Assembly (NCBI GenBank): GCA_023334545.1
Contig: JAADVB010000048.1
Location: 29,397-93,396, forward strand
DNA: 64,000 bases
From: Salisapilia sapeloensis
Taxonomy: Eukaryota; Oomycota; Peronosporomycetes; Peronosporales; Salisapiliaceae
Direction of reading: 5' to 3'
The notes beneath the pieces are model-generated. The model ran no database searches and was not told where the DNA came from. It was given only the letters and a program-made list of their open reading frames with translations. How positions within the stretch are numbered: the stretch's first letter is position 1; every line of letters begins with the position of its first letter. The position numbers and the translations under genes are program-made. Positions 41,379-51,465 of the stretch are shown one piece after another.

Positions 41379-42761
41379 TCATTTGTCTGGAAGCAGCACG
41401 CCCCATTCCCATTCATATTCCCACGCCCATGCATGCCAGTTCCAAGGTCGGTTAGGATCGTTGCTCAATTTGGCAAAATGGCTGTCGTAAAGACTTATGA
41501 GTTCACGCAGTGGCCGCCGTCGAGGCAGATCTGCAATCTTCCATTGAATGATGTCTGATTGCCATGGGATCGGTGCATTCCAGTATTCTTCAATGAGTTT
41601 GTCGAAAAACCTCGATTCTTCAATGGAAACGGGCTGTACAACCGAATGCGCAAGTTGCAAAGCCTGACGAGCTTGTACTCTTTGCTTCCCTTCGTTCTCT
41701 TCTTGTTGCGTCGCTCGATCTAGTTCATCTGCTATCGCACTCGCCCGAGTCGTCCAAGCTTCTATCAATAGTTCCAGAAAAGCGTCAACATCTACCTTGG
41801 GAGAGTTGTTCAGTAATGCGTTCCGAGATATGGTTGCAAGATTCACAGCAGCAGTTTGTAGCTCATTAATAGAATTTGCCGGCCATGCTGCACAGGTGTG
41901 AAGCTCCTGCATGTGGGTCATCCAGAATTCAAAATGCCAGTAGTATGCCAGCGTAGGGTCTCTCTTCATAAACAAATCCGATATAACTTTATTTACAACG
42001 CTTTGGGCGACGCTGAATTGGTAAAACACCACGTCGATCGGATCTGCGTTTCCAGCCTGTCGATGCATCTGCGCAACTTTACACTTGTGAAGGTAGTGGA
42101 CCAAGTGGTAGAATAAAAAGCTCTTCTCTGGTATGTTATAGCTACTGTCTAATCCACAGAGAGAGCCAAAGAGACGAACTCGCGGTTGAGAAGCTGTGAG
42201 CTGGACAGTCATCACGACACTTTGTATTTGTTCGATGGCAGCGCGATGGCTCGATGCGCGTCCAGCGATAAAACGAGCAACACTTTCCGGAAAACTCTCT
42301 TTTAATCCGGCAGATTCCAGAGCTATATTCATTGGAAGAGTATCAGGCTTTGGCGCAGGTATCTTCTGAATACCTTGCTCATAGATGTCCACAATGAGTG
42401 AAAGTAGCAATGTGATGTGCATCCGCTTATCGCTTTTTGTCCCAGCTGAACGATCCGCTTGAACTAAGGACAGCGTTGGTTTATACTGCAGCAATGGATT
42501 GGAAATTGGTCTCCTCCACGCTCGTACCCGTTTACAGCACTGTAGTAACCGCTCTTGCTGGACAATATCCTCTCGCTCGTATGTGACAGAGCCAGGTAGC
42601 TTGTTGCTTCCATTCGTACCATGTAAACACGGTAGGCTCCGGAATAGATTCTTTTCTTTCGTAAAGTGATGTTGAAACTCTTGGCGAGAGCGTTCGAGTG
42701 ATGCCTTCAGCGTAAAATGGCGAGCTTCGGCCTTGGAGCGGGTGATCGAATCGAGGGTCAT
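41379..42761 (-). CDS. conserved-looking protein of unknown function
   Basis: 460 aa from ATG to TAA, no intron. I do not recognise it. It is mostly helical, with no signal peptide or membrane segment. A mid-region reads RVRLFGSLCGLDSSYNIPEK then FLFYHLVHYLHKCK (about 205-240), and a Glu/Gln-rich helix lies near 365. The C-terminus is strikingly aromatic (NRPWNWHAWAWEYEWEWG). The uninterrupted length and codon use like the neighbours support a real gene. Its neighbour is a candidate flagellar gene on the same strand, which is a weak hint only. Confidence 0.75.
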   Translation of the reverse strand: MTLDSITRSKAEARHFTLKASLERSRQEFQHHFTKEKNLFRSLPCLHGTNGSNKLPGSVTYEREDIVQQERLLQCCKRVRAWRRPISNPLLQYKPTLSLVQADRSAGTKSDKRMHITLLLSLIVDIYEQGIQKIPAPKPDTLPMNIALESAGLKESFPESVARFIAGRASSHRAAIEQIQSVVMTVQLTASQPRVRLFGSLCGLDSSYNIPEKSFLFYHLVHYLHKCKVAQMHRQAGNADPIDVVFYQFSVAQSVVNKVISDLFMKRDPTLAYYWHFEFWMTHMQELHTCAAWPANSINELQTAAVNLATISRNALLNNSPKVDVDAFLELLIEAWTTRASAIADELDRATQQEENEGKQRVQARQALQLAHSVVQPVSIEESRFFDKLIEEYWNAPIPWQSDIIQWKIADLPRRRPLRELISLYDSHFAKLSNDPNRPWNWHAWAWEYEWEWGVLLPDK

Positions 42762-42887
42762 GGAAGTAAGTAGAATACGAGAGTTTATAAGAGATTGCTA
42801 CTTTCACGACGATACCTATAAATATCCTACGCCACACAACCATTGTAGAAAAATTCGTTCATAGGATTTCAATGTTGTAGAACGAAT

Positions 42888-44581
42888 TTAATCATCTAAT
42901 TCATCCGCAAAGCCAATACTCAAGATGTCCTGTAACGACTTGTAGGCGTACGAGTACGTATAACCGTCCCGGACGGAAAAGACCAGGTATTCATCATCTG
43001 CATCCGCCAGCTTGGCTTTCACGTGCATGCCATCCTTAAGAGGCCGACCAATGTACGCATCGTCCGTCGCATATGCAATCGGACGACCATCATTTAGCTC
43101 GCCTTGAACGTAGACGCGATCGTCTTCCAAATACACATTGGAGGCTGCTATTCCTCGGTTATCTGGAGCATTCATGTCGCTATAGCTCGTGTCGCACATG
43201 ATTGTTTCAATGAACTTTACATCTCCCTCTCCAGCAGGTCCGCTTTGCTGCTTGATAGATGTTGGGCAAGTACCATGCGGTGTGTGGCCGACGATGAGTC
43301 TCTTGATACCGTTAGAAGCTAGACGCTGAGCAATGGACGGTGGTGTCTGCATCGGCATACCTGAGCTATACAAGTGGCGACCGAGGACAGTGGTCGCTGG
43401 ATACTTGGGAAGAACGTACTCCATCAAGTGATCACCACCGCGAGTACGGTGGTCTTTCGACCATGTCGGTTGCGCGAGCCATTGGTTCAGCTGATCCCGA
43501 TACCAGGCATTAAGTTTGTCGACCCATTCGTTAACATCTTCGTACTGGTCAAATGTACCATCCTTTCGAGGTACCTTACCCAAAGATACATTGGCATGAT
43601 CAATGTCGACGTTCTCATCGTTTTCTACCTTGGAACCGGCAAAGACACCGCCGTGAACAAAGAGCGACTGATGCGTCACGAATGCTAGATTGCCATGCAT
43701 CAAGTATTCATGGATAGCTCCACCAGGCTGCAAGCTTTCCACGTACGACTGTACGACAGTGTCGTCAGATATGTTCGACTGGTCTTTATCCAATCGAGAT
43801 GCGAGCTCTTGCCTTCGTCGTTCAAAGTCACCTGCACTGCCCATGGTGTACCGTAGCATCCACTGTAGCCGATTTACCTTTGTGTTAGATTGTTCGAGCT
43901 CAGAGAAATTCATGTTGGTCGTGTCGATGTCTTTGCCCTGAGCAGTTTTGTCTTTGAGGAATTGCAAAAGCGTGTAGCGACGCTCTGAAGGTACCCATGA
44001 CGGTCCTTCTCTTATTTCTATCATTATGTAAAAACACGAGAGTTAGATGAAGAGAAAGGATGCTTTTGCCTGCTCAAGGTACCTTCGGACATGGTTTCCA
44101 GAGGCATTTCACTGTCATCCAGTTCAGACGTAAGCCTCATCTTGTTCACGTCCCGATTGCCAACGAGTAAGACAACTCGATCTGGGTATCGTTTCTTTAG
44201 TTGAACAAGCTCTTCGTAGCATCTACATCTCGATTTAAATGGAAATACACAAAAATAATAGTACAACTAAATGTACTTCAAAGTTGCTGGCCCTTTGTCT
44301 CCACCATCTCCACCAAAGATAAGCATCGTATCATCATTTGCAAAGTCAAGACGTCTCGTATCCTTCTCTTGCGGCACGGACGCGAGAGTCTCCGGCCCGT
44401 TCAGTTTAATACAGTTGGACGAATGCTTGGCTAGATTACGAACGTAATTCCAATTGCCTTCCCAATCCGTAAGATAACAAACTCGACGTAAAGAGCTCAT
44501 TGGAGATGTAGTATAAAGTTGCTGGTAAGTAAATGCAAGAAGGAGTATCCCGACTGCGATTCCGACCGAACGAATTGACAT
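42888..44581 (-). CDS. membrane-anchored calcineurin-like metallophosphoesterase
   Basis: CDS complement(join(42888..44017, 44083..44222, 44277..44581)), 524 aa; introns 65 and 54 nt. Residues 5-22 (SVGIAVGILLLAFTYQQLY) form a signal anchor or uncleaved signal peptide. Metallophosphoesterase motifs follow in order: LTDWEGNW (I), FGGDGGDKG (II), VGNRDVNK (III), FVHGGV and VGHTPHG (IV/V). Motif I has Glu in place of His and motif III has GNRD in place of GNHD/E. This GNRD..K form recurs in a protist branch of the family, so it is likely a family trait rather than decay. Predicted to work in the secretory pathway or at the surface; substrate unknown. Divergent from the ZIP gene, 159 bp between starts. 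Confidence 0.85.
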
Positions 44582-44740
44582 GGCCGTTGTCTGTGATGGT
44601 GTCTATTCTCCACAGAATGCCATTGATGTATTTAAAACAAGACATTTCATTGTATCCATAATATTAATAAGTAAATTTCGTGTCCCGAAAACGTCGGTTT
44701 GCTTGTCAACGTGAAGGAGTACTATCTCTTCGACTGCGTC

Positions 44741-45777
44741 ATGATCCAAGACGCTTCTCCCATTGTACAAGCCTTTCTAGGCACCTTGTTCACATGGGGC
44801 CTTACAGCTGCCGGAGCTGCACTCGTCTTCTTGCTGGACACCACCAATCGTGATGCTAGTCAGAAGATACTTGATGCCATGCTCGGGTTTGCTGGAGGGG
44901 TCATGCTAGCTGCATCCTATTGGAGTCTATTGGCTCCGGCAATTGAAATTGCAGAGGAATCGGATTTGTACGGTCCGGACGGCCGATGGGCGTTTCTCCC
45001 AGCAGCTATTGGCTTCGGACTTGGCGCTGCAGCTATCTTTGGCACGGAGCAAGTGCTGCCATGGCTCGAAGGGAGTTCATCCAACGAGTATGATGCAAGG
45101 AAAAAAGATGACGATTATAATGGTGGAGTGGAAGCAATGCGGTCATCCGTCGGAGCTGACCCGTTGGCCAGCTATGGCGTCACCAATCGAAACACGAGCA
45201 GGTAGCAAAGCTCTATTTGCATATTCTATTCCTTCTCTGACGTTTCTGATTATAGCTACCGACGAGTCTTGTTGTTGGTCATTGCAATTACGCTGCACAA
45301 CTTCCCAGAAGGCTTGGCAGTTGGTGTTGGCTTCGGTGGCGTGGGGCAAAGTGCCAGTGCCAGCTTTTCCAACGCTGTGAATCTGGCGATTGGCATTGGC
45401 TTGCAAAACTTTCCTGAAGGCTTAGCTGTGTCTATGCCTCTAAAGCGGGAAGGCATGTCTTCCTTCAATGCGTTCATGTGGGGACAGCTTAGTGGGATTG
45501 TCGAGCCACTTGGTGGGGTATGAACTTCACGTTACTCCGTCGAAAGACCATTTTTAACACTTGCGTCTTGTATCTGTAGCTGATCGGAGCAGGAGCTGTC
45601 ATGTACGTCCAGCCGATACTACCTTATGCACTGTCATTCGCTGCAGGAGCCATGGTTTACGTAGTCGTCGACGATCTTGTGCCAGAGGCGAACCAAAGTG
45701 GTAATCAAAAGCTTGCGTCGTTGGGTACCGTCGTCGGATTTATCGTCATGATGAGCATGGACGTCGCATTAGGATAA
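44741..45777 (+). CDS. ZIP family zinc transporter (ZIP11/GufA-like)
   Basis: CDS join(44741..45201, 45256..45517, 45580..45777), 306 aa; introns 54 and 62 nt. Eight membrane segments are predicted by eye. The metal-binding helices read [10 protein letters not shown] and [10 protein letters not shown], the hallmark of ZIP transporters, and [18 protein letters not shown] near the start is typical of the ZIP11/GufA branch. A short acidic, Asp/Lys-rich cytosolic loop lies between segments 3 and 4. It should carry zinc (or manganese/copper) into the cytosol from outside or an organelle. Start at ATG 44741; the frame is open 42 bases earlier but without an ATG. Confidence 0.92.
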
Positions 45778-45885
45778 AGCCGTCCTGTGTAGTGTTAGCG
45801 TCCAATGTGTAGAAGAGTGCAGACAATGTAGATCACAACATGTAGGACAGCACATGCTTGAAGTGCGAAGGCAATATATTTCTAC

Positions 45886-47373
45886 TTACATTCGTTGGTA
45901 GTTGGTTTCGCTTTTGGGTGAACCGCCTTGTGCCTCATCCTCAATATCGTCTACATACTCATCTTCATAAGACGAATCTGCGTCTTGAAATCGTACCTTG
46001 TAGCAAATGTAGATGGCGCCCAAGACGCACGCTATCACCATGGAAACGATCACTAGAACGAATGAATCGTTAGAGGTGGCGCCTTTATCGTCAGTAGACT
46101 CCAAATAACTTTGCTCGGTTTTAACGTCGACAAGTGATGTCTTTGTCGAATTCGTATTACCATCACAGATTGCTGGAGCGATTCCGATCCGTTCATTCTC
46201 TTCGTCGTAAAGGATGTTGTGGTTTCTCATGGCACTTGCACCGAGAATGGTAGTCTCAGCTTGGTCACTGAAAAAGATGGCGCCTTCATACACGTGTGTT
46301 CCGACGTGGTACATGTACGCATCTGGTCCCATGCAGAGCCCAACCCGATGGCGAAATCGAAAGCACACGCGTGGTAACTTGGTGATCTCTTCTTCGGTTA
46401 GATGGAAAAGCTCGCCACTAACGGGCACAAGTGTGCTGCTACCAAGTTCGATTCGCCATGCCTCTGTGAACGGAGCCTTTGCAGCCTTTGGAAGGTAGAC
46501 ATACGTCGTTCCGCTATCCAACACGCATCCTTTACTTGGATTAAGAAGACTGCCATAAGTGCCTACTTCTGTGTTACCAATGTGAATAGATTCGAGATAG
46601 ACTGACCAGTACTGGTTGTTCATGATTCGAAGAGGAGTGAACATGAAGTCTTCAAGATTCACTTTCGTATTGACGCCGCCAAAGGTAAGGAATCCACCAT
46701 CGATGGCGAGACAATGTGAAAATACACGCTTGTCGATTGCTCTGTTCGCGTAGAACTGTGAAAGTATCGAGTCTGGATGTCGAGACAGTCCTATTATTCC
46801 ATCAGTAGGTTGCTTGACGAACAGCGAGCTCTGCTTATTGATACATCCAAACTCGATCCGTGACTTTAGTGCCTCACCGTCTCCAGGTAGCTTGATATCA
46901 TCAGCCATTTTAATTGCTTCCCACGCGTCACCCTGGACGTACTCTTGATTATAACGACATTTGCCATCAACGCACTCAGAGCATTGCTCCTGCATAGCGT
47001 TCAAAAAGTCACATTGAATGATCGTGGTATTGGTAGTGGGAACGAACGGGGGATGCAAGTGTCCGCTGCCACAGCTCCTACATCCTTGACATATAAAAGC
47101 AGTCTTCCCGCTCCCCGTGTCTAATATCAGTTCCCGAGGCTGATCGCCAACAGTAACATGGACGGAGTACGTGCCATCTCCAACATGGATGGCACTCTCA
47201 ACCATATGAGCTGGCCGTGGACGAGGACGTCGATTAATCGCCTGCTTCCAGCACCTCTCATCAGCTCCAGGATTACCATCGCAGCTATTCGTGACAGCAC
47301 CTCGATCACCTCCAGCACAATTATCATGGAAAAGAAGGAAGAGTAGGCTAATAATTCTAAACGACGTTGCCAT
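45886..47373 (-). CDS. membrane-anchored pepsin-like aspartic protease
   Basis: 495 aa, no intron. Signal peptide 1-20 (SFRIISLLFLLFHDNCA). Both catalytic motifs are intact: DTGS at Asp85 and DSGT at Asp286, each after a hydrophobic strand (LILDTGSG, CVLDSGTTYVYL). Many cysteines follow the first Asp (CQGCRSCGSG, CSECVDGKC). A single membrane segment lies near 436-458 (SFVLVIVSMVIACVLGAIYI), then a short acidic cytosolic tail. Family: A1 proteases of the type found in oomycetes and apicomplexans with C-terminal anchors. Expected at the cell surface or in the endomembrane lumen. I chose ATG 47373; the open frame seven codons upstream begins with TTG. Confidence 0.93.
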   Translation of the reverse strand: MATSFRIISLLFLLFHDNCAGGDRGAVTNSCDGNPGADERCWKQAINRRPRPRPAHMVESAIHVGDGTYSVHVTVGDQPRELILDTGSGKTAFICQGCRSCGSGHLHPPFVPTTNTTIIQCDFLNAMQEQCSECVDGKCRYNQEYVQGDAWEAIKMADDIKLPGDGEALKSRIEFGCINKQSSLFVKQPTDGIIGLSRHPDSILSQFYANRAIDKRVFSHCLAIDGGFLTFGGVNTKVNLEDFMFTPLRIMNNQYWSVYLESIHIGNTEVGTYGSLLNPSKGCVLDSGTTYVYLPKAAKAPFTEAWRIELGSSTLVPVSGELFHLTEEEITKLPRVCFRFRHRVGLCMGPDAYMYHVGTHVYEGAIFFSDQAETTILGASAMRNHNILYDEENERIGIAPAICDGNTNSTKTSLVDVKTEQSYLESTDDKGATSNDSFVLVIVSMVIACVLGAIYICYKVRFQDADSSYEDEYVDDIEDEAQGGSPKSETNYQRM

Positions 47374-47600
47374 CGTTATCCAATACAACCTCAAGAGCCT
47401 CTTCGCTTATGTAGAGACTCGTCATGTGGTCACTGCGTGACTCTCCACAGCAACTTTAATCTAGACGAAACTTGTAACGAAGACCCTACCATAACAATCT
47501 CAAAACCAAGGACAAAAGACATGGAAATGGACAATCAAAATGCATCCCTGGGATTTTAACTTACACGGTATTCGTCCTAACACTGAGCGGGAAACTGCTA

Positions 47601-50600
47601 CTAGTTATCCTTGTGTTCACTCTCGTTTTCCATATCAGCAATCCGGACACGACGCCCGGAGCTCTGTTCCTGCTGCTGCAACTTGCGTAATTCCTCCGCG
47701 AGCTCCATCTCGAGCAACGGCACGATTTCATCAAATGTCGGTCGATGCAACGGGTCTTCGTGCCAGCAACGAGTCATAATCTTACCAAATAATCCAGGAC
47801 AGTCCACCGGAATCTCCGGCCGTCGGCCAGCGATGACAGCCTCCGCCACGGCAAGCACGCTGCCAGGAATGTCCACGTACGGCACTTTACACGTCAGCAA
47901 CTGCCAGCAGATGATGCCAAAGCTGTACACGTCGACTTTCACCGAGTACTCGGACATGGTTTCCTCTTCCTTGAGTACTTCCGGCGCTGCCCAGCACGCA
48001 CTCCCGATGTTCGTCGTCATCTGCAGCGTCGAGTTCTCACCTGGGAAGAAGCCGGCGCGACGATACGCCGCACTATCTGTCTGGAAAAGTCTTGACTCGC
48101 CAAAGTCTGCGAGCTTGAGGTTCTCTCGTTCCTTATCAAAGATGCAGTTCAAAGGCTTGAGATCTCGATGGATGATCGGGACAGCTAGATTATGCAAGAA
48201 ACGCATGCCCAACGCTATCATGTGGGCGTACCGCAAGACACGTCCGTAGGAAAGAGAAGAGGACGCGTCGAGTAGATCCTGGAGAGTGCCTCCACCCAGG
48301 TATTCCGATACAATGTACAGGTTACTGCCGCTCGTGTAGCAGCCGTAGGTCGTCATGACGTAGCGATGTATAAGTTTAGATGACAAGTAAGCTTCTTCCT
48401 TCATCCGATCAAGACACTCGAACTGCGTGTTCTTGAAGGTCTTGACCGCTACTTCGACTGTACGTGGCGTGTGCGTGTTATCCACGCCGCCTCGATGCCA
48501 CAGAGCTTTTAAGACGACGGCGAACGTACCTTCGCCTAGAATCTGCACCGGATCCTCAAACTCGATACTGTTCGGATCAATGGCTTTCAACGACAGACCA
48601 AAGTCAAACGCTCGACGACATCGAATGAAGTTCGTGAGGGTGATGACGGCTGTGCCGACGCCAAGTACGTCAAAGATGCACTGGAGGGTGAAGTAGACTT
48701 CCGACGGCGCGAGTCCGTTCGGTGGCGTCTGGAGGACCGTGAGCAAGATGAGACTGCCCCAGCAAACGACAAAGAGGAAAAGGTAGCTCTGTGCCACTTT
48801 GTTCAAGCGACCTGTCGCGGACATGGGGTATGCCTCGCCAATGGATCGCTTAAAGCGCAAGTAAAAGACGAAGTTGAATCCAAACGCCAGGAGAGGATAG
48901 TACACGTAGAGAATGAGCCTGCAGGTAGGGTAGAGGCACGGCTGAAAACTGTCACTATCCGACTCATCCACTGCGTCGTTCGAGCGGTAGCCGACGAGAG
49001 ACAGCGTGATGGAAGCGATGAGCGACAGCATCATGACGTTTAGCGAGTAGGAACGATATCGTCGTTTGGCCGAGTGTGAATCCATGAGCACATCAGCGTA
49101 GGACACGACGGACCGATATAGATTGAATGCAAAGGCACACGTGAAGGAGATTTGGCCAAAGTTGAAAAAGCACTCGGACATGCAGAAAAACAAGTAGGCC
49201 AGATTGTCCACGTCTTGCGATACGAATTGGACACGAACAAGCGCGGTGACCCAATAACCGCATTGGACGCAGCTCAAGTCCAGTACGAACGGAAGGGAGT
49301 ACGTTCGAAAAGACCGAAAGCAGACGTGGAGGAGGATGACGATTAGTGATAGCCACAAGGATATACCCATCAACAGACAGTGCGTGTACGTATACACTAT
49401 CTGACTGAATGTACTGTAGTCTTCTCCGTCCTCTCCAGCGACATGGATGATCGGATCTAACGATCCACTCGGGTCGAAGTCACTTGTGTCGCCAACAGAA
49501 CCACCTTGACTACCAAGACCAGCAAAGGATGCAGACCTGGATTGAGACGCACTAGTAACGGATTCGGCTTTGTCCGGAGTCGTCATGTCACTGCCAGACG
49601 AATCTGCGGATCCGGTGAACGAGGCCAAGTCACTGCCAGCTTCGACCGACGCCATGGACTCGTCGGATCCTTCCAGGATCGTTGGACCGACGTAATCAGA
49701 ATCTAGCACGCCAGGCCTGTTTCCTTTTCCAATTGAAGGCAGTTGTACAGACGAAGATCCCGATCCAGAGTCCGAGAGCAACTCCATAGGTTCCTCCAGA
49801 GTGGACTGGGAAAAGTCCGGGACAGACTCCATACTCGCTGACCCGGCGGCCGAATCTGAGTCGTTATCTGCCACGATGATCTGCGCCTCGCCACTCTTTT
49901 GGAAATGGACACCCATGCTCGCAGTCCAGACAGCGGCTGCTAATAGACCTGCGAGGAGGAAAACGGACGAGATGGAGAACGCGATAATCTTTCGTCGTGT
50001 ACGAGCTATCTGTTTGTACCTTTCCAAACTACGCGAACGCATAGCTTGCAATGTGATTCGACTTTGTAGTCGCCGTCGAGTCCGTTCTTCGTCATTAGAC
50101 GACTCGGACGGTTGACGACCCACCTCTGCCTCACCTTCCAAAATCTCGAAGCGAGCAGTTGGACATGTCCGATCGCTTTCGTCTGCATCATCCGTACTCG
50201 TACGTCTCGATCGTAAGCCGAATTTGTTCATAAATCGAAAGGCAGATCCCAGAGAAGTATGCGCTTCGTCCAATCCACGCGTATATGGATTGCCAGTATC
50301 TTGATCCGAGCCAGTGTACAGCGGCGTACGGCCAGGAGTATCTGAAAGATGATTCGTGGTCGAACTTCGAGGATTGTGAACTAGAGACGAATAGTACGAC
50401 TCGAGGACACTACGCACACGCATGTCTGGGTCATCCTCCGCCTCTGTATAGCCCCGCAAATTCTTACTCTTGCCTATCGTCGACGGGATACTAACAACTC
50501 GCTGCCACCATCGAGAGCTACTGTGATGGGAGCTACGCTCCGAGGACGACGTCCGGTCGCTAGACGGCGGCGGTGGCAGCCCACCATCACTGTTCGTGTA

Positions 50601-50684
50601 GTTCGTGTTGCTCGTAACGTTTTGCGAATCACACTCCGAGATGTAGTCCGTCGGAGCTGACCGCTCGCTATCGTCCTTACGCAT
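47601..50684 (-). CDS. GPCR-TKL kinase fusion receptor (GPCR-bigram type)
   Basis: 1027 aa, single exon as modelled. Residues 1-230 are a Ser/Arg-rich cytosolic or disordered region; a lone membrane helix lies at 232-257; 258-426 is Ser/Asp/Gly-rich and probably extracellular; seven membrane helices follow at about 427-453, 463-488, 496-525, 548-566, 587-608, 631-652 and 662-686. A tyrosine-kinase-like domain spans about 707-992: GEGTFAVV 717-724, VAVK 745-748, HRDLKPLN 839-846, DFG 860-862. The C-terminus is helical. Oomycetes are known to encode receptors fused to kinases (GPCR-bigrams), and this fits that class. Ligand and output are unknown. The frame is open for about 25 codons upstream of this ATG without another ATG, so a short 5' exon may be missing. 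Confidence 0.9.
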   Translation of the reverse strand: MRKDDSERSAPTDYISECDSQNVTSNTNYTNSDGGLPPPPSSDRTSSSERSSHHSSSRWWQRVVSIPSTIGKSKNLRGYTEAEDDPDMRVRSVLESYYSSLVHNPRSSTTNHLSDTPGRTPLYTGSDQDTGNPYTRGLDEAHTSLGSAFRFMNKFGLRSRRTSTDDADESDRTCPTARFEILEGEAEVGRQPSESSNDEERTRRRLQSRITLQAMRSRSLERYKQIARTRRKIIAFSISSVFLLAGLLAAAVWTASMGVHFQKSGEAQIIVADNDSDSAAGSASMESVPDFSQSTLEEPMELLSDSGSGSSSVQLPSIGKGNRPGVLDSDYVGPTILEGSDESMASVEAGSDLASFTGSADSSGSDMTTPDKAESVTSASQSRSASFAGLGSQGGSVGDTSDFDPSGSLDPIIHVAGEDGEDYSTFSQIVYTYTHCLLMGISLWLSLIVILLHVCFRSFRTYSLPFVLDLSCVQCGYWVTALVRVQFVSQDVDNLAYLFFCMSECFFNFGQISFTCAFAFNLYRSVVSYADVLMDSHSAKRRYRSYSLNVMMLSLIASITLSLVGYRSNDAVDESDSDSFQPCLYPTCRLILYVYYPLLAFGFNFVFYLRFKRSIGEAYPMSATGRLNKVAQSYLFLFVVCWGSLILLTVLQTPPNGLAPSEVYFTLQCIFDVLGVGTAVITLTNFIRCRRAFDFGLSLKAIDPNSIEFEDPVQILGEGTFAVVLKALWHRGGVDNTHTPRTVEVAVKTFKNTQFECLDRMKEEAYLSSKLIHRYVMTTYGCYTSGSNLYIVSEYLGGGTLQDLLDASSSLSYGRVLRYAHMIALGMRFLHNLAVPIIHRDLKPLNCIFDKERENLKLADFGESRLFQTDSAAYRRAGFFPGENSTLQMTTNIGSACWAAPEVLKEEETMSEYSVKVDVYSFGIICWQLLTCKVPYVDIPGSVLAVAEAVIAGRRPEIPVDCPGLFGKIMTRCWHEDPLHRPTFDEIVPLLEMELAEELRKLQQQEQSSGRRVRIADMENESEHKDN

Positions 50685-51465
50685 CGAGGGCTGCGTATCG
50701 CCGGCCAGGGCATTCGAACGTCGCGGCGAGGAAGCCGCGTGGATCGACGTGGGTGCTATGGGAGCCGCTTGGCGAATCGAAAAAGTCTAGGAGCGAAGTC
50801 GAGGCCGACGGCGTCGAGAATGTGTGCAGCCTACGGACCGAAAGTTACGGTTCAAACACCAGCCTCGTTTCTATCGCGGCTTTGTGGATGCATACTTTGT
50901 ATGCATAAAACATTTTGCTATGCTGCGATTGGGTTACAAGTCAAAACAAGTAGGATTCTATGGACATAAATGTGTAGATGCATATACGAGTCGAAGGTGT
51001 TCAACATGAAAAGCTACATGTTCGTCTACTACCAAACGGATCTACTATGGAGGTGTCGCCACGCAGATGTGAAGATGAAGCAGGGACGCGGTAACGTCTC
51101 TGTAAATACAAATGGGTATCAGGCATGTTTATGTAGTGCTCATCCTTTTATGCACCGCGCCCAAAATCCGAATCGGCACTCCAGTATGGACATTGGCAAC
51201 CTTCATGGCCAAAATTTTTGTGGCAGACTCCTTTGCACTATCCAGTTCCTATTCGTGGTCTCTACCCAAGGTCAAGTACCTCCGGCGTCTTGTGGCTTCA
51301 AAATCACTTGCTCCTTTCCCGAATATATCTAGAGCTTTGCTTCTACTCTAGCTCAGGATTTCCTACAGCTTGCGTATGATTCTACAAAAGAGAGTGAAAA
51401 TATCCAAAACTCTTTCGTCCTCCGCCTCTTCCAACTTCAGATTATCAAGTCGTGCATAAGCTGCC
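50685..51465. other. divergent spacer, receptor kinase / ABC transporter
   Basis: No supportable gene. The first ~70 bases continue the receptor-kinase frame and end at a possible splice acceptor (plus-strand CTAGG at about 50789). The rest contains only short ORFs. Confidence 0.55.
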
